64,000 nt of DNA from Clostridia bacterium (GCA_017614315.1 JAGACA010000006.1:186001-250000); one strand, 5' to 3'. Numbered from the stretch's first letter, positions 31,733-40,866 are shown. Translations and numbers: made by a program. Notes: generated from the letters alone by a model not told the origin.

Positions 31733-32896
31733 TCAGCGGTTAAGATAGAAAGTATGCGCGCGGCGGGATATGTCGCAGGTGACCTCGTAGTTGATCGTGT
31801 TGACCATAACGGAGACCTCCTCGGCAGAGATGCCGCCCTTGCCGAATATGACGACCTCGTCACCGCGCTTTACGTCGGAGCCTGTAACGTCGCACATGCA
31901 CATATCCATACAAACTCGGCCTATCTGCGGGAACCTCTGCCCGTTGATGGTCATTATAGCCTGATTGGTGAGCCTTCTGGGGAATCCGTCGGCATAGCCG
32001 ATCGATATAACGGCTACCTTCATGTCGTGGTCGGCCTTAAAAAGCCTGCCGTAGCTGATGGACGAGCCCTTCGGGATATCCCTGACGAGCGCGACACGGG
32101 ATTTCAGCGTCATGACGGGCTTCAATTCGCCCTCCTGCGGCTTGGAATCGGGATACATGCCGTAAAGTATGATACCCTCGCGGACGTAATCGAAATGGAG
32201 ATCGGGATACTCCATGATAGTCGCGGAATTGGAAACGTGGCATTTCTCGATGCGGATACCACGCGCGATAAGGCCGTTCCTCACGTCGCAGTAGTTCTTG
32301 AACTGTGCGCGCGTATAGTCGATCTGCTCGGGCACGTCCGCAACGGCGAAGTGCGTGTAAAGACCTACGGCGTTGAGATTGGGGAGGTTATAGATATGCT
32401 CCGCGTCGTCGATCGCCTTGTCGATGACCTTCTGCCCGCCGATATGTCCGTGCGCATAAAGGCCTATCCTGCCCATGCCGGTATCTATCTTGATATGCAC
32501 CTTGATCCTGACGTGCGCCTCCTCGGCGGCGGCGTTCAGCTCCTCCGCATGGGACACGTCGACTACCGTCTGCTCGAGGTCGTAATATGCAAGCTCCTTT
32601 ACGAAGATGGCGGGGGTATAGCCGAGAATAAGTATGGGGATACGGATGCCGTTTTCGCGAAGCTCGAGAGCCTCCTCGATGCAGGCGACGGCGAACATGT
32701 CCGCGCCGTTGTCCTGAAGGTATTTGCCGCATTCCACGGCTCCGTGTCCGTAAGCGTCGCCCTTTATGACGCATATTACTGGCTTGCCGGAGATCCTCTT
32801 CGCGTACTCGAGATTGGACTTTAACGCGGAAAGGTCGATCTCCGCCCATGTGCGGTATCTTAGATTGTTCTGAAAGGTTATGTTGTGAACGAACAT
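31733..32896 (-). CDS. alr: Alanine racemase
   Basis: The 387-residue fold-type III PLP enzyme interconverts L- and D-alanine. RTWAEIDLSALKSNL opens the barrel. The PLP lysine is in VIKGDAYGHGA (usual form VKADAYGHG), and the second catalytic tyrosine is in SISYGRLF. IDTGMGRIG and GRVCMDMCMCDV are also typical. It lies 10 bases after orr, with AGAGG before its ATG. Because the thiolase OrtAB of this pathway releases D-alanine, a racemase here makes sense as the step joining ornithine breakdown to L-alanine, or supplying D-alanine for peptidoglycan. Confidence 0.93.
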   Translation of the reverse strand: MFVHNITFQNNLRYRTWAEIDLSALKSNLEYAKRISGKPVICVIKGDAYGHGAVECGKYLQDNGADMFAVACIEEALELRENGIRIPILILGYTPAIFVKELAYYDLEQTVVDVSHAEELNAAAEEAHVRIKVHIKIDTGMGRIGLYAHGHIGGQKVIDKAIDDAEHIYNLPNLNAVGLYTHFAVADVPEQIDYTRAQFKNYCDVRNGLIARGIRIEKCHVSNSATIMEYPDLHFDYVREGIILYGMYPDSKPQEGELKPVMTLKSRVALVRDIPKGSSISYGRLFKADHDMKVAVISIGYADGFPRRLTNQAIMTINGQRFPQIGRVCMDMCMCDVTGSDVKRGDEVVIFGKGGISAEEVSVMVNTINYEVTCDISRRAHTFYLNR

Positions 32897-32906
32897 ATAT
32901 TGCCTC

Positions 32907-33980
32907 TTATTTCAGGTCGATATAGGTCTTATCGACATATTTGGATGTATAAAGGTGCAACAGCGCGCCGTAATCGGGGATGAAGCGAAGCACATCGCCT
33001 ACCCGGTATTCCTTATTCGCCTCGGTCAGGTTTACGATCAGATGATCGGAGCTTGCGCCGATGATCTCGACGCCCACGTCGACCGGCGTAAGACCGTCGA
33101 CGGAAACGTCCTGGCGGCCTATGGCGAGGACAGCGCGCTTCATGAGCCCCCTGTCGGGATACTCGAGGTACTCGCCGAAAGCGTTGGGACCGGACTTGCC
33201 GATGGGTTTCGAGGGCTTCGTTTTAAGCTCGACGATCTCGGCCTCGAGCACGAAACAGTCGGTATTGAGTCCCTTGACGGGCTTTCCTACAGCGGTATCA
33301 TTACCTAGTACGAAGGACTCGCCGAGCCTGAGATGGTTAATACCCGCGGGAACGCTGCGGTTCATGAGCATGCCCATCGTCGACGAATTCCCGCCTGAAA
33401 CTACGGGGATGGATACGCCGAGCTCGCGCTCGAGCCTATTCTTTATCGCGACCAGTCCGCCGAGATTGTCTTCGTCGGGCAGTATCCCGCCGTAACAGGT
33501 CAGATTGACGCCTATACCGTACATTTCAAGACAATCCGCGTCGTCGATCGCCTTTGCGGTTTTTATTATCGCGTCGTGATCGGTTTTGAAAATGCCCTCG
33601 CGCAGATCGCCCATGTCGATCATAAGTATAACGCGGTGGATCTTTCCGAGCTTCTTTGCCGAATCGTTCAATTTCAATACCGTTTCGAGCTCGCTCTGCA
33701 TGGATATTTCGGAACACGATACGATACTGTCCGTTTCGGACTGCATGCCGATCCTAAGCAAAAGACGAGGCTTGGTCGTCTTCATGCCCGAAAGGTTCTG
33801 CGTCCTTGAGTCGGCTATCATGTCCGCGCCGGACGAATCGATGAGCGAAACTATGATCGGATCGGCGCAGAACACCTTTGTCACGATCGCGGTCTCGATT
33901 CCCTGACCGTGGCACAGATCGTTCAGAAAATCAAGGTTTTCTTTTAATTTGTTAAGGTCCGCAACGATTCTCGGATACAT
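32907..33980 (-). CDS. orr: Ornithine racemase
   Basis: The 357-residue PLP-dependent enzyme converts L-ornithine to D-ornithine, the substrate of the aminomutase. It belongs to the alanine-racemase-like barrel family but is clearly different from the Alr next to it. The PLP lysine is in AIVTKVFCADP, with MIDMGDLREGI, VVSGGNSSTMGML and LRLGESFVLGND as landmarks. AAGGAGAAAAAG precedes the ATG. Its place between the MutL-like gene and alr matches the ornithine clusters of amino-acid-fermenting clostridia. Confidence 0.92.
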   Translation of the reverse strand: MYPRIVADLNKLKENLDFLNDLCHGQGIETAIVTKVFCADPIIVSLIDSSGADMIADSRTQNLSGMKTTKPRLLLRIGMQSETDSIVSCSEISMQSELETVLKLNDSAKKLGKIHRVILMIDMGDLREGIFKTDHDAIIKTAKAIDDADCLEMYGIGVNLTCYGGILPDEDNLGGLVAIKNRLERELGVSIPVVSGGNSSTMGMLMNRSVPAGINHLRLGESFVLGNDTAVGKPVKGLNTDCFVLEAEIVELKTKPSKPIGKSGPNAFGEYLEYPDRGLMKRAVLAIGRQDVSVDGLTPVDVGVEIIGASSDHLIVNLTEANKEYRVGDVLRFIPDYGALLHLYTSKYVDKTYIDLK

Positions 33981-33991
33981 CTTTTTCTCCT

Positions 33992-35353
33992 TTATATGCG
34001 AAGGCTGCGCTTCATGAGCTTCAGAGCGGCTTCGGGGTATTTCTTGCTCAGAACTCCGAGAGAAGCCATGATATAGTCGTTGTCATAGACAAGGTTCAAT
34101 ATCGAAGGCTTCGGGAAAAGCATCATGCCGCTGCCGTTCGAGTCGGCGATGCTGCGAAGAAGCTTCTCCCTTCCGGGAAGCCTTGTGAGAGCTCCTCCCG
34201 TTGCGACGAGATATTTGAGCTTTGTAAGGTCTTTGCCCTCGGCGATGGTCTGACGGCCTCTCGGAGTATAGATATACCTTAACGCGCCGGCATGCCTCTC
34301 GACCGACGTTACGCCTGCCGTAAGGCAAAGCCTCTCCGTGAGCTTGAACTGCTCCGGCGTTTCGGGAATGGGCTTATACTCCGCGATCGTCCTGTCCATA
34401 TCGATCCCGAGCTCCTTTTCGAGCTTGTCCTTGCCGAGCATATCGATTATGTTGTGAGCGTTCACATAAAGGCCGAGATCGCCCTCGACCGTCCTCTTTG
34501 CGAAGGGCTCGGGCGTGGTCTGTATGCTTGCGATCTCGTCGGAGCCTGGCGTAACGGAATGAACGTCCGTCGTTGCACCGCCGATATCGATCACGGCAAG
34601 GTCGCCTATCTCGTTATACAGGAGCTGCGCGGATTCCATGACTGCGCCCGGAGTGGGGATGATATTGCCTGCGATCATATCGCGGACGTGCTCCATGCCT
34701 GCCGCCTTGACGATATGCTCCTCAAAAACCGCATGGATTATCTTCCGCGCGGGCTCGATGTTCAAAAGATCTAGCTTAGGATATACGTTCTCGGTTATAT
34801 AAAGCGGGATACCGGTATCCGCGAAAATGTCCTTGATAAGATGGTGGTTCTGAATGTTGCCGGCGTAAATAACGGGAACCTTCATACCGCTTTTCGCGAT
34901 CTTCTTCGCGTTCTCGACGGCGGTCTCCCTTTCGCCGTAATCGGTGCCTCCGGCAAGGAGTATAAGGTTCGGATCGATCGCCTTTATGTCCTCGATATCG
35001 TAATCGGACATTATTCCCGCCGTGGCGTGCTTTATTATAGCGCCAGCTCCGAGAGCGGCGGCGCGAGCTGCTTTGACGGTCATATCATAGACGAGCCCGT
35101 GTACGGTCATGCGCAGACCGCCCGCGGCGCTCGACGTGGCGAAAGCTATCCCGTAATCGACGGAATCCGTGCCGAGGTTCTTCGCAAGATCGGAGATCGC
35201 GGTCTTTAGCCCGACGCGGACGTCGCCCTCGAGCACGGACGTGGGCGCCTGCCCCTGCCCGATGAATACGGGCTCATCCGTGTCAATGCCGTTGAAGGCG
35301 TTGACAAGGGTCGTGGTGGAGCCGATTTCATAAACGAGTACGTCGATCTTCAT
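33992..35353 (-). CDS. MutL/GlmL-like protein of the ornithine aminomutase cluster
   Basis: The 453-residue ASKHA-fold ATPase-like protein is of the GlmL/MutL family, found beside B12-dependent aminomutases. Landmarks are VYEIGSTTTLVNAF (phosphate loop 1), ILLAGGTDYGE, LAVIDIGGATTDVHSV (phosphate loop 2) and LVATGGALTRL. It is the counterpart of the 'or-4' gene in Clostridium sticklandii. Its likely job is to reactivate or protect the aminomutase by exchanging damaged cobalamin; that is inference from family and context. A strong hairpin (35367-35398) separates it from oraE. Confidence 0.88.
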   Translation of the reverse strand: MKIDVLVYEIGSTTTLVNAFNGIDTDEPVFIGQGQAPTSVLEGDVRVGLKTAISDLAKNLGTDSVDYGIAFATSSAAGGLRMTVHGLVYDMTVKAARAAALGAGAIIKHATAGIMSDYDIEDIKAIDPNLILLAGGTDYGERETAVENAKKIAKSGMKVPVIYAGNIQNHHLIKDIFADTGIPLYITENVYPKLDLLNIEPARKIIHAVFEEHIVKAAGMEHVRDMIAGNIIPTPGAVMESAQLLYNEIGDLAVIDIGGATTDVHSVTPGSDEIASIQTTPEPFAKRTVEGDLGLYVNAHNIIDMLGKDKLEKELGIDMDRTIAEYKPIPETPEQFKLTERLCLTAGVTSVERHAGALRYIYTPRGRQTIAEGKDLTKLKYLVATGGALTRLPGREKLLRSIADSNGSGMMLFPKPSILNLVYDNDYIMASLGVLSKKYPEAALKLMKRSLRI

Positions 35354-35366
35354 GCTTTCTCGGACA

Positions 35367-35398
35367 GGGAACCGCCGACCGTTTTGCCGGCGGTTCCC
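35367..35398 (-). repeat. Intercistronic hairpin between oraE and the MutL-like gene
   Basis: A perfect 11-bp inverted repeat (GGGAACCGCCG at 35367-35377, CGGCGGTTCCC at 35388-35398) without a T run. It could stabilise the upstream mRNA or mark a processing point. Confidence 0.7.
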
Positions 35399-35413
35399 AA
35401 GGTTTTAATAGGT

Positions 35414-37639
35414 TCAGATCTTTCCTTCTTTTTCCATTTCCCATCTTTTCTTGATGAGGAACGTCGCGTCATGCACGCCATGGCTGCCGCGGCCGAAGCC
35501 TTCGTCCGCGCCGGCTTTCCTGGCAAGCTCGGGAGTTACCTGAGTGCCGCCCGCGATGAATATTATCCTGTCGCGGATACCCATCTCGCGGCAGATCTGG
35601 TCGATCTTGGCGATGTTCTTGTAATGGATGTCGTCGTGGCTGATGATGGTAGAAGCCATTATTGCGTCCGCATGGGTCTCGATCGCGGCGTTCACGAGCT
35701 TTTCGGGTGAACAGGATGTGCCGAGGTAGATGACCTCCATGCCGTATTTCTCGATGCCGCCGTGCTTGATATCGATTATCTCGCGAAGACCGACGGAATG
35801 CTCGTCTTCGCCGACGGTAGCGGCGACGATCTTCATGGGACGGCGCTCGATATCTGCACGGATCTCCGCGTCGGAGAGAACGTCGGGTTCCTTGGGGATG
35901 ACGAGCGAATCAACGTCGATCTCGAAGGGTACCTTGCCCTTGACTTCTATCCTTGTACCGTCCTGAGGATGCATTATTTCACGGGAGATGACCTCGCACT
36001 CGACAAGGTTCATCCGCTTGGCGCACTCAAGAGCGGCGGCCTCGGCGATCTGCTTGGAGGCGGGGAAGAACATGGTGAGCATAACAGTGCCGTCTGCGAG
36101 CCATTCCATCTCGGGACGGATCTTCTTGCCGCCGGGGGTGAACTCGCGCGTTTCGGCCATACGGACGTTGACGTTGTCGTTTTCGTCAAGCTCGTCAATA
36201 TAGATGATCTTGTCGGGATCCTCGAGCGTGCATCCGCCAATGAGCGCGGAGGGATTTGCGGGATCGCCGCCGTACTGCTGAACGTTGTTATAGCCGTAAT
36301 GGGCGGTGACGGGAGCCATGTACTGCTTATCGCGCTTAACGATGGTGCCCGCGCCGATACCGCCGTTTATCTTCCTTGCGATACCGTCGCCGTTCCTTTC
36401 GGGGTAGATGCCACTGTCGACGAAGAAGCCTTCCTCGACCGCCGCATAATAACCGCCGAGCTCGAGCATTTCCTCCATAAAGAGGACTGCCCTTTCCTTA
36501 AGCTCGCGGGCCTTTTCACGGAGATAGCCGTCCTTTTTGAGCTCGACCATTTCCATAAGCCCGTCCATTCCGATGAGCGCCTGCTTTGCGGTGTCGCAGG
36601 CTTCGATGTTATAGATGTGCCAGGGGACGTTGCGGCCTTCGTCGGGGGTGATCGTCGACTGGATATCCGCACTCGTGAGCTTCGAAATGACCATGTTGAG
36701 CACATGGGTAACGGTGGCTTCACGGGTGGAGGACTCGATGTACTTGGTGTTCATCTGCGCCCTCATGCGGTATTCGTGGAACAGATCGCGAAGAGCTACG
36801 GCGTAGGGCAGATCCATGTGGATACACGGAGCGGGCGTAGCCGTCGGCGGAACGGTGGAAAGGCAGATATTCTTTTTGGGAACGCCTACGCGGGCGGAGA
36901 ATATGGCGTTGATGCCGTGCTGGACCATCAGCTCGGGCATGACCTTCCACGCTTCGCGCGCGGTGGCGTTTGCGTTGTGCGCGCCGTCGATCTGCGCCAT
37001 GCCTGCCCAGGCGATGAGCTTCTTGGACTCGCATGCGTCGACAAAGGAACGCATCATGTTGATATTGCGGTAGATGACGTTATACTGCGGATCCTGATGG
37101 ACGCCGTTGACGCCTTCCTCGGCGAACATAACGGCGATATCGGGACCTGCGACGCCGGAAACATAGCTGTGGTAATTGATTGGACGGCCGACCTCGTCCT
37201 CGATCATGTCGAGTGCCTTGCGCTGCGCTCTGACCTGCTTTCGCGTGATCGGAACGCCGCCCATGCCCTGGGGTGTGCCCTCGATAAGCCCGTCGAAATG
37301 GCTCTGACCTGCGGTACGTATGACCATGATATGATCCGCGCCGTGATGCGCGGCCATGCGCATACGGCGGATATCGTCCTCGAAGCGTCCGGACGCGATC
37401 TCGGTCGTAATGACCGGGGCAGGTTGGGGATCGATGTCCTCAAAGTAATGAGCAGGGGGAAGGGGGACCGAGCTCTTAAGGGGCTCTGTCGCATCCTTAT
37501 ACTCAAATGGACCCATATGGAGGTTCGGGACGGGCTTGCGCCATGTCCAACCCCTGCGGCGGGGACGGTAATGCTCGAGATCCTTAAGTATCTCCGCAAC
37601 ATTGATCGGAGCATCGGGAGAAAGCTTATAGTCGCTCAT
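35414..37639 (-). CDS. oraE: D-ornithine 4,5-aminomutase, large subunit
   Basis: OraE binds adenosylcobalamin and PLP and, with OraS, moves the terminal amino group of D-ornithine to give 2,4-diaminopentanoate. The 741-residue product has the TIM barrel followed by a Rossmann-type B12 domain. GEDEHSVGLREI contains the DxHxxG motif with the cobalt-ligand histidine, and the nearby lysine in IDIKHGG is the expected PLP link in this family. IIFIAGGTQVTPELARKAGA is the nucleotide-loop end. The ATG overlaps the oraS stop by ATGA, with GGAGGT eight bases before it. Confidence 0.97.
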   Translation of the reverse strand: MSDYKLSPDAPINVAEILKDLEHYRPRRRGWTWRKPVPNLHMGPFEYKDATEPLKSSVPLPPAHYFEDIDPQPAPVITTEIASGRFEDDIRRMRMAAHHGADHIMVIRTAGQSHFDGLIEGTPQGMGGVPITRKQVRAQRKALDMIEDEVGRPINYHSYVSGVAGPDIAVMFAEEGVNGVHQDPQYNVIYRNINMMRSFVDACESKKLIAWAGMAQIDGAHNANATAREAWKVMPELMVQHGINAIFSARVGVPKKNICLSTVPPTATPAPCIHMDLPYAVALRDLFHEYRMRAQMNTKYIESSTREATVTHVLNMVISKLTSADIQSTITPDEGRNVPWHIYNIEACDTAKQALIGMDGLMEMVELKKDGYLREKARELKERAVLFMEEMLELGGYYAAVEEGFFVDSGIYPERNGDGIARKINGGIGAGTIVKRDKQYMAPVTAHYGYNNVQQYGGDPANPSALIGGCTLEDPDKIIYIDELDENDNVNVRMAETREFTPGGKKIRPEMEWLADGTVMLTMFFPASKQIAEAAALECAKRMNLVECEVISREIMHPQDGTRIEVKGKVPFEIDVDSLVIPKEPDVLSDAEIRADIERRPMKIVAATVGEDEHSVGLREIIDIKHGGIEKYGMEVIYLGTSCSPEKLVNAAIETHADAIMASTIISHDDIHYKNIAKIDQICREMGIRDRIIFIAGGTQVTPELARKAGADEGFGRGSHGVHDATFLIKKRWEMEKEGKI

Positions 37640-38004
37640 TGATCATTACCTCCTTGAAACAGTTTTTCCGCGTCATCCCAGAGTCTGCCCTCGACAAGCT
37701 CGAGACCGGCGGGACGGATATCCATATTCTTTGCTTTCGCGAGGCGGTATACGACATTGCCCGCGCCGTAGCACATGAGCGAGCGTTCGACGCAGCCCTC
37801 GACGATAGCCTTCGCCTCCAAAGAGGAGAAGCCCATACGGAGCAGCACGGAGCGCTCGATGGCGGGGGAGGTGTATTCCTTGCCCATCTCGAGAAGGGGA
37901 TCCACAAGCTTGTTTGCAAGCTCCCAGAAGCGCTCTTCGAGCTGCTTATCGGTCAGACCCTTAAGGTGCTCATGGCGATCTTTGAAATCGTCTTCACGTT
38001 TCAT
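37636..38004 (-). CDS. oraS: D-ornithine 4,5-aminomutase, small subunit
   Basis: The 122-residue OraS subunit forms the alpha2-beta2 complex with OraE. It is a helical protein with the family opening REDDFKDRHEHLKGLTDKQL, then ELANKLVDPLLEMGKEYTSPAIERSVLLRMGF and the late GAGNVVYRLAK segment. The usual length is about 120. GGAGG precedes the start. It overlaps oraE by four bases, so the subunits are translationally coupled. Confidence 0.95.
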   Translation of the reverse strand: MKREDDFKDRHEHLKGLTDKQLEERFWELANKLVDPLLEMGKEYTSPAIERSVLLRMGFSSLEAKAIVEGCVERSLMCYGAGNVVYRLAKAKNMDIRPAGLELVEGRLWDDAEKLFQGGNDQ

Positions 38005-38023
38005 GTTCTGATTCCTCCAAGTC

Positions 38024-39418
38024 TTATAGTGAAGCTATCGCGTTAAGAACGAATTCTTCGTTTGTGTTGGTCTCCTCAACAAGGAACCTGATATCGTCCT
38101 CTGTAAGCTCGTCCTTGTGCGTGCCGACGGCTCTCTTGATCCTCGACCTGCGCATATGATCAAGGTCAAGATCGGTAACCTGGATGAGAGAGGGGTGAGC
38201 GGGGAGAATGATGTTCTTTCCGGGGATCTCGTCCTTGGGATCGCCGAAATGGATATCGATACCGTTCTGACGCGCGAACGAAAGCTGCGGATTGATATGC
38301 TTGCCGGCGCCGGTGTATTCGGTCTCCTGAACGACTATGCACTGTTCGCGATCCATATCCTGCGCGAGGCGGAAGGCCGCGGCGAGAGAAGTGTTGCCCG
38401 CAGGGCCTTTCTCAAGACCTTCGAGCGATGCGAGACATTCGGTGATATAGAACACGCTGCCCTGCGTAACGGTGACGTATCTGTCCATATACCTTAACGG
38501 CCTTGCCGCGCTCCTCGGAACGTCGGAGTGGTCGGGGTTCACGGAATAGGGTACGCCGAAACCGGTATGACCCGTCGTAAAGCTCTTCTTATTGAACTGG
38601 CTGTCGCTCGCCATATGGAGACCGGAGAGGTTTACGGAAGCGGCGACGACCTTTGCTTTGCATCCGGCTTTTCTCAAGCCGCGCGCGGTACCGGTAAGGT
38701 TTCCTCCGCCTGCGTTCGTGCAGACGACGACGTCGGGATCCTTACTGAACCTCGCGCGGAACTGTTCCGCTATCTCGTAACCGAGGGTCTCCACGCCGGC
38801 GATGCCGAACGGAGTATAGAGGGAAGCGTTGAAATAGCCGGTCTCCTCAAGGAGCTGAAGGACGGTGGAGAAGAGCTCGGGCCCGACTGAGAGCTGAACG
38901 ACTTCAGCGCCGAGGGCTTCGCATTTCCTTGCCTTTTCGATTATCTCGGGCTGACCGATGCCCTTGGAGTCGTAGCACTCCTGAACGACGATGCACTTAA
39001 GACCCGCCATCGCGGCGCAGCATGCGACCGCGGCGCCGTAGTTGCCGCTCGTTGCGGTGACCACGCCCTTATAGCCGAGCTTCTTTGCCTGATAGACGCT
39101 CGTGCAGGCGCGGCGGGCTTTGAAGCTGCCGGAGGGATTGGACGCTTCGTCCTTGATGAATATTCGGGCGCCTTTTCCCTCGGGTGCGCATTTCCTCGCG
39201 AGCTCGGTAAGGTTTTTGAGCTCAATGAGCGGGGTGTTTCCGATAGAGAACATTGACTGAACACGCCTTATCTCGTCAAGAGTATAGCCGGTCGCAGCCA
39301 TCATCGCTTCGTAATCGAAGCCTATGCCGGGCTTCTCGAACCTGTCGAAATCCATACCGACGGCGCTTTTTATGATCTCGTTCTTGCGTGCCATTATGGC
39401 GTCATAGCTGTTATCCAT
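38024..39418 (-). CDS. ortB: 2-amino-4-oxopentanoate thiolase, beta subunit
   Basis: OrtB is a fold-type II PLP protein related to threonine synthase and cysteine synthase. With OrtA it cleaves 2-amino-4-oxopentanoate with CoA to acetyl-CoA and D-alanine. The 464-residue product carries the PLP lysine in SNPSGSFKARRA, the substrate loop TATSGNYGAAVAC, and TNAGGGNLTGTARGL for phosphate binding. Its ATG shares one base with the ortA stop (TGATG). It precedes oraS by about 20 bases. Confidence 0.95.
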   Translation of the reverse strand: MDNSYDAIMARKNEIIKSAVGMDFDRFEKPGIGFDYEAMMAATGYTLDEIRRVQSMFSIGNTPLIELKNLTELARKCAPEGKGARIFIKDEASNPSGSFKARRACTSVYQAKKLGYKGVVTATSGNYGAAVACCAAMAGLKCIVVQECYDSKGIGQPEIIEKARKCEALGAEVVQLSVGPELFSTVLQLLEETGYFNASLYTPFGIAGVETLGYEIAEQFRARFSKDPDVVVCTNAGGGNLTGTARGLRKAGCKAKVVAASVNLSGLHMASDSQFNKKSFTTGHTGFGVPYSVNPDHSDVPRSAARPLRYMDRYVTVTQGSVFYITECLASLEGLEKGPAGNTSLAAAFRLAQDMDREQCIVVQETEYTGAGKHINPQLSFARQNGIDIHFGDPKDEIPGKNIILPAHPSLIQVTDLDLDHMRRSRIKRAVGTHKDELTEDDIRFLVEETNTNEEFVLNAIASL

Positions 39419-39717
39419 CAGTCTTCACCTCCGAACGTGATCTTGCGGACGGTATTGCCGATCTCGAGGACTTCGGGGATAAAGAAGCCGAAGTTATGCT
39501 CGAAATACGGATCGACCTTAACGACGACGCCCTTTGCGTGACGGCCGGTCCTTGTAATGACCTCGGCTTCCTCGCCGATCTCGGCGTCATTGACAAGGTA
39601 GCCCTTTACCCACATCTCGAGAGGATTTGCCTTGGTATCCTCGGGAAGCGAGCCGGAACGCTCCTCGGGCGGAAGAACGATGTTGTGTATCTGTACCCAA
39701 TCGCCTTTTTTAGCCAT
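39418..39717 (-). CDS. ortA: 2-amino-4-oxopentanoate thiolase, alpha subunit
   Basis: A 99-residue small subunit of the OrtAB thiolase. The sequence begins KKGDWVQIHNIVLPPEERS and has MWVKGYLVNDAEIGEEAEVITRTGR, giving a small beta-rich protein of the size known for OrtA in Clostridium sticklandii. On its own it is not a known catalyst; the identification rests on length, sequence flavour and its place directly before ortB and after ord. GGAGG precedes the ATG. Confidence 0.93.
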   Translation of the reverse strand: MAKKGDWVQIHNIVLPPEERSGSLPEDTKANPLEMWVKGYLVNDAEIGEEAEVITRTGRHAKGVVVKVDPYFEHNFGFFIPEVLEIGNTVRKITFGGED

Positions 39718-39741
39718 TTTTATGCCTCCGAATTAAATGAC

Positions 39742-39765
39742 GGGAAACGGAAGGCTCCGTTTCCC
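39742..39765 (-). repeat. Intercistronic hairpin between ord and ortA
   Basis: GGGAAACGGA (39742-39751) pairs with TCCGTTTCCC (39756-39765) around AGGC, a perfect 10-bp stem without a T run, in the 54-base gap of the operon. Confidence 0.7.
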
Positions 39766-39771
39766 ATTTGT

Positions 39772-40818
39772 TTATTTTTCGATATAGTCGCGGAAGTCGC
39801 CCATTATCGCATGGGGGACGGGAAGATCAATCATCGTCTTAAGACCGGGCTTCGCGTTGATTACGTGCGGGATCATGTTGACGCACATCGCTATCGTGCC
39901 GAGGCCGCCTTCGACTTCGGGCGTATTGGCGACGTGGATCGCGGGAGCACCCTCTATAACGACATAATCGCCGGTATGCGTGCCCTCCATCTCGGGCTCG
40001 ATCTGCTGGGGGTGGATGAGATTGATCCTCATCTTGCCGTCAACGTATGCCTGAGCCGTCATGTTGACGCCGGCTACGTTACCTGCGGCAGCGAAGCCGT
40101 AAGGCGCCTTGCGGTCGACCTTCGTAACGATGGGAGCCATCTGCTTTTCGAACTTGTCGATTTTCCAGCCGAGAGCCTCGGCGATCATGCCCGCCGACTC
40201 TTCGAATCCGACGTGACCGGCAAGAGTGCCGTCCTCAACGCCCTTGTTGAACTCGTCTACGGTGATGCCGATGCCCTGCTCCTTCATAACAGCCGGGCCG
40301 AAGGGGGAGAGGGAGTTGACGCGCTTGCACATGACGCTTTCCACGTCGATCATGCAGCCGGAGAGACAGATCGCGAGGAGATCCATCATAAGGCCGGGAT
40401 TGATGCCCGTACCGAGAACGGTTACGCCGTTCTCCTTGGCGATGCGGTCGAGCTCCGCGGCGAGATCGGGATGTTGAGCCTTCGGATAGCTCATCTCCTC
40501 GGCGGTGGTGACGACATTGATGCCGTTTTCGAGAACGAACTTGATCTTGGGGAATACGGCGGGAACGAAGGAATCCGTAGCGACGATGGCGACGTCGGCC
40601 GCGCCTTTGTAGATGACGGTATTGACGTCGTTGGAAATGAGGACGTCCCTGCGGCCTGCCCTGTCAATGCCGAGACGATCGAAAATGCTGACGCCGTTCA
40701 GCTTGTCCCAAAGATCGCATACGCCGGTGATCTCTACGCCTTTTTTGCCGAGGAGCATTTTTGCAATGCCCGAACCCATGGCGCCGAAGCCCCATATCGC
40801 AACTCTGACATTCTCCAT
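39772..40818 (-). CDS. ord: 2,4-diaminopentanoate dehydrogenase
   Basis: Ord oxidises and deaminates 2,4-diaminopentanoate with NAD(P)+ to 2-amino-4-oxopentanoate. The 348-residue product begins with a Rossmann motif VAIWGFGAMGSGIA and has ATDSFVPAVFPKIKFVLENG, VVTTAEEMSYP and GTGINPGLMMDLLAI, all typical of DapB-like Ord enzymes. I start it at MENVRV (40818) because GGAGG lies nine bases before it; a longer frame would cover the promoter. It is the first gene of the operon. Confidence 0.95.
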   Translation of the reverse strand: MENVRVAIWGFGAMGSGIAKMLLGKKGVEITGVCDLWDKLNGVSIFDRLGIDRAGRRDVLISNDVNTVIYKGAADVAIVATDSFVPAVFPKIKFVLENGINVVTTAEEMSYPKAQHPDLAAELDRIAKENGVTVLGTGINPGLMMDLLAICLSGCMIDVESVMCKRVNSLSPFGPAVMKEQGIGITVDEFNKGVEDGTLAGHVGFEESAGMIAEALGWKIDKFEKQMAPIVTKVDRKAPYGFAAAGNVAGVNMTAQAYVDGKMRINLIHPQQIEPEMEGTHTGDYVVIEGAPAIHVANTPEVEGGLGTIAMCVNMIPHVINAKPGLKTMIDLPVPHAIMGDFRDYIEK

Positions 40819-40840
40819 GATAAACCTCCGGAAGTGATTT

Positions 40841-40857
40841 GTATTTGATGTAAATAC
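40841..40857. promoter_or_regulatory. Palindrome in the ord leader, candidate operator
   Basis: GTATTT (40841-40846) and AAATAC (40852-40857) form an inverted repeat with a five-base spacer, just downstream of the predicted transcription start of the ornithine operon. It could bind a dimeric regulator. Confidence 0.35.
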
Positions 40858-40866
40858 CAATAACAA

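Noticed and set aside
31475-32824. 449-codon + strand open frame
   Set aside because: Antisense to alr and the 5' part of the uracil-DNA glycosylase gene; no domain seen.
35762-37642. 626-codon open frame on the + strand
   Set aside because: It lies fully antisense to oraE, whose product is unmistakable; the frame stays open because of the codon bias of the real gene.
39388-40848. 486-codon + strand open frame
   Set aside because: Antisense to ord and ortA; composition mirrors the real genes and there is no ribosome-binding site.
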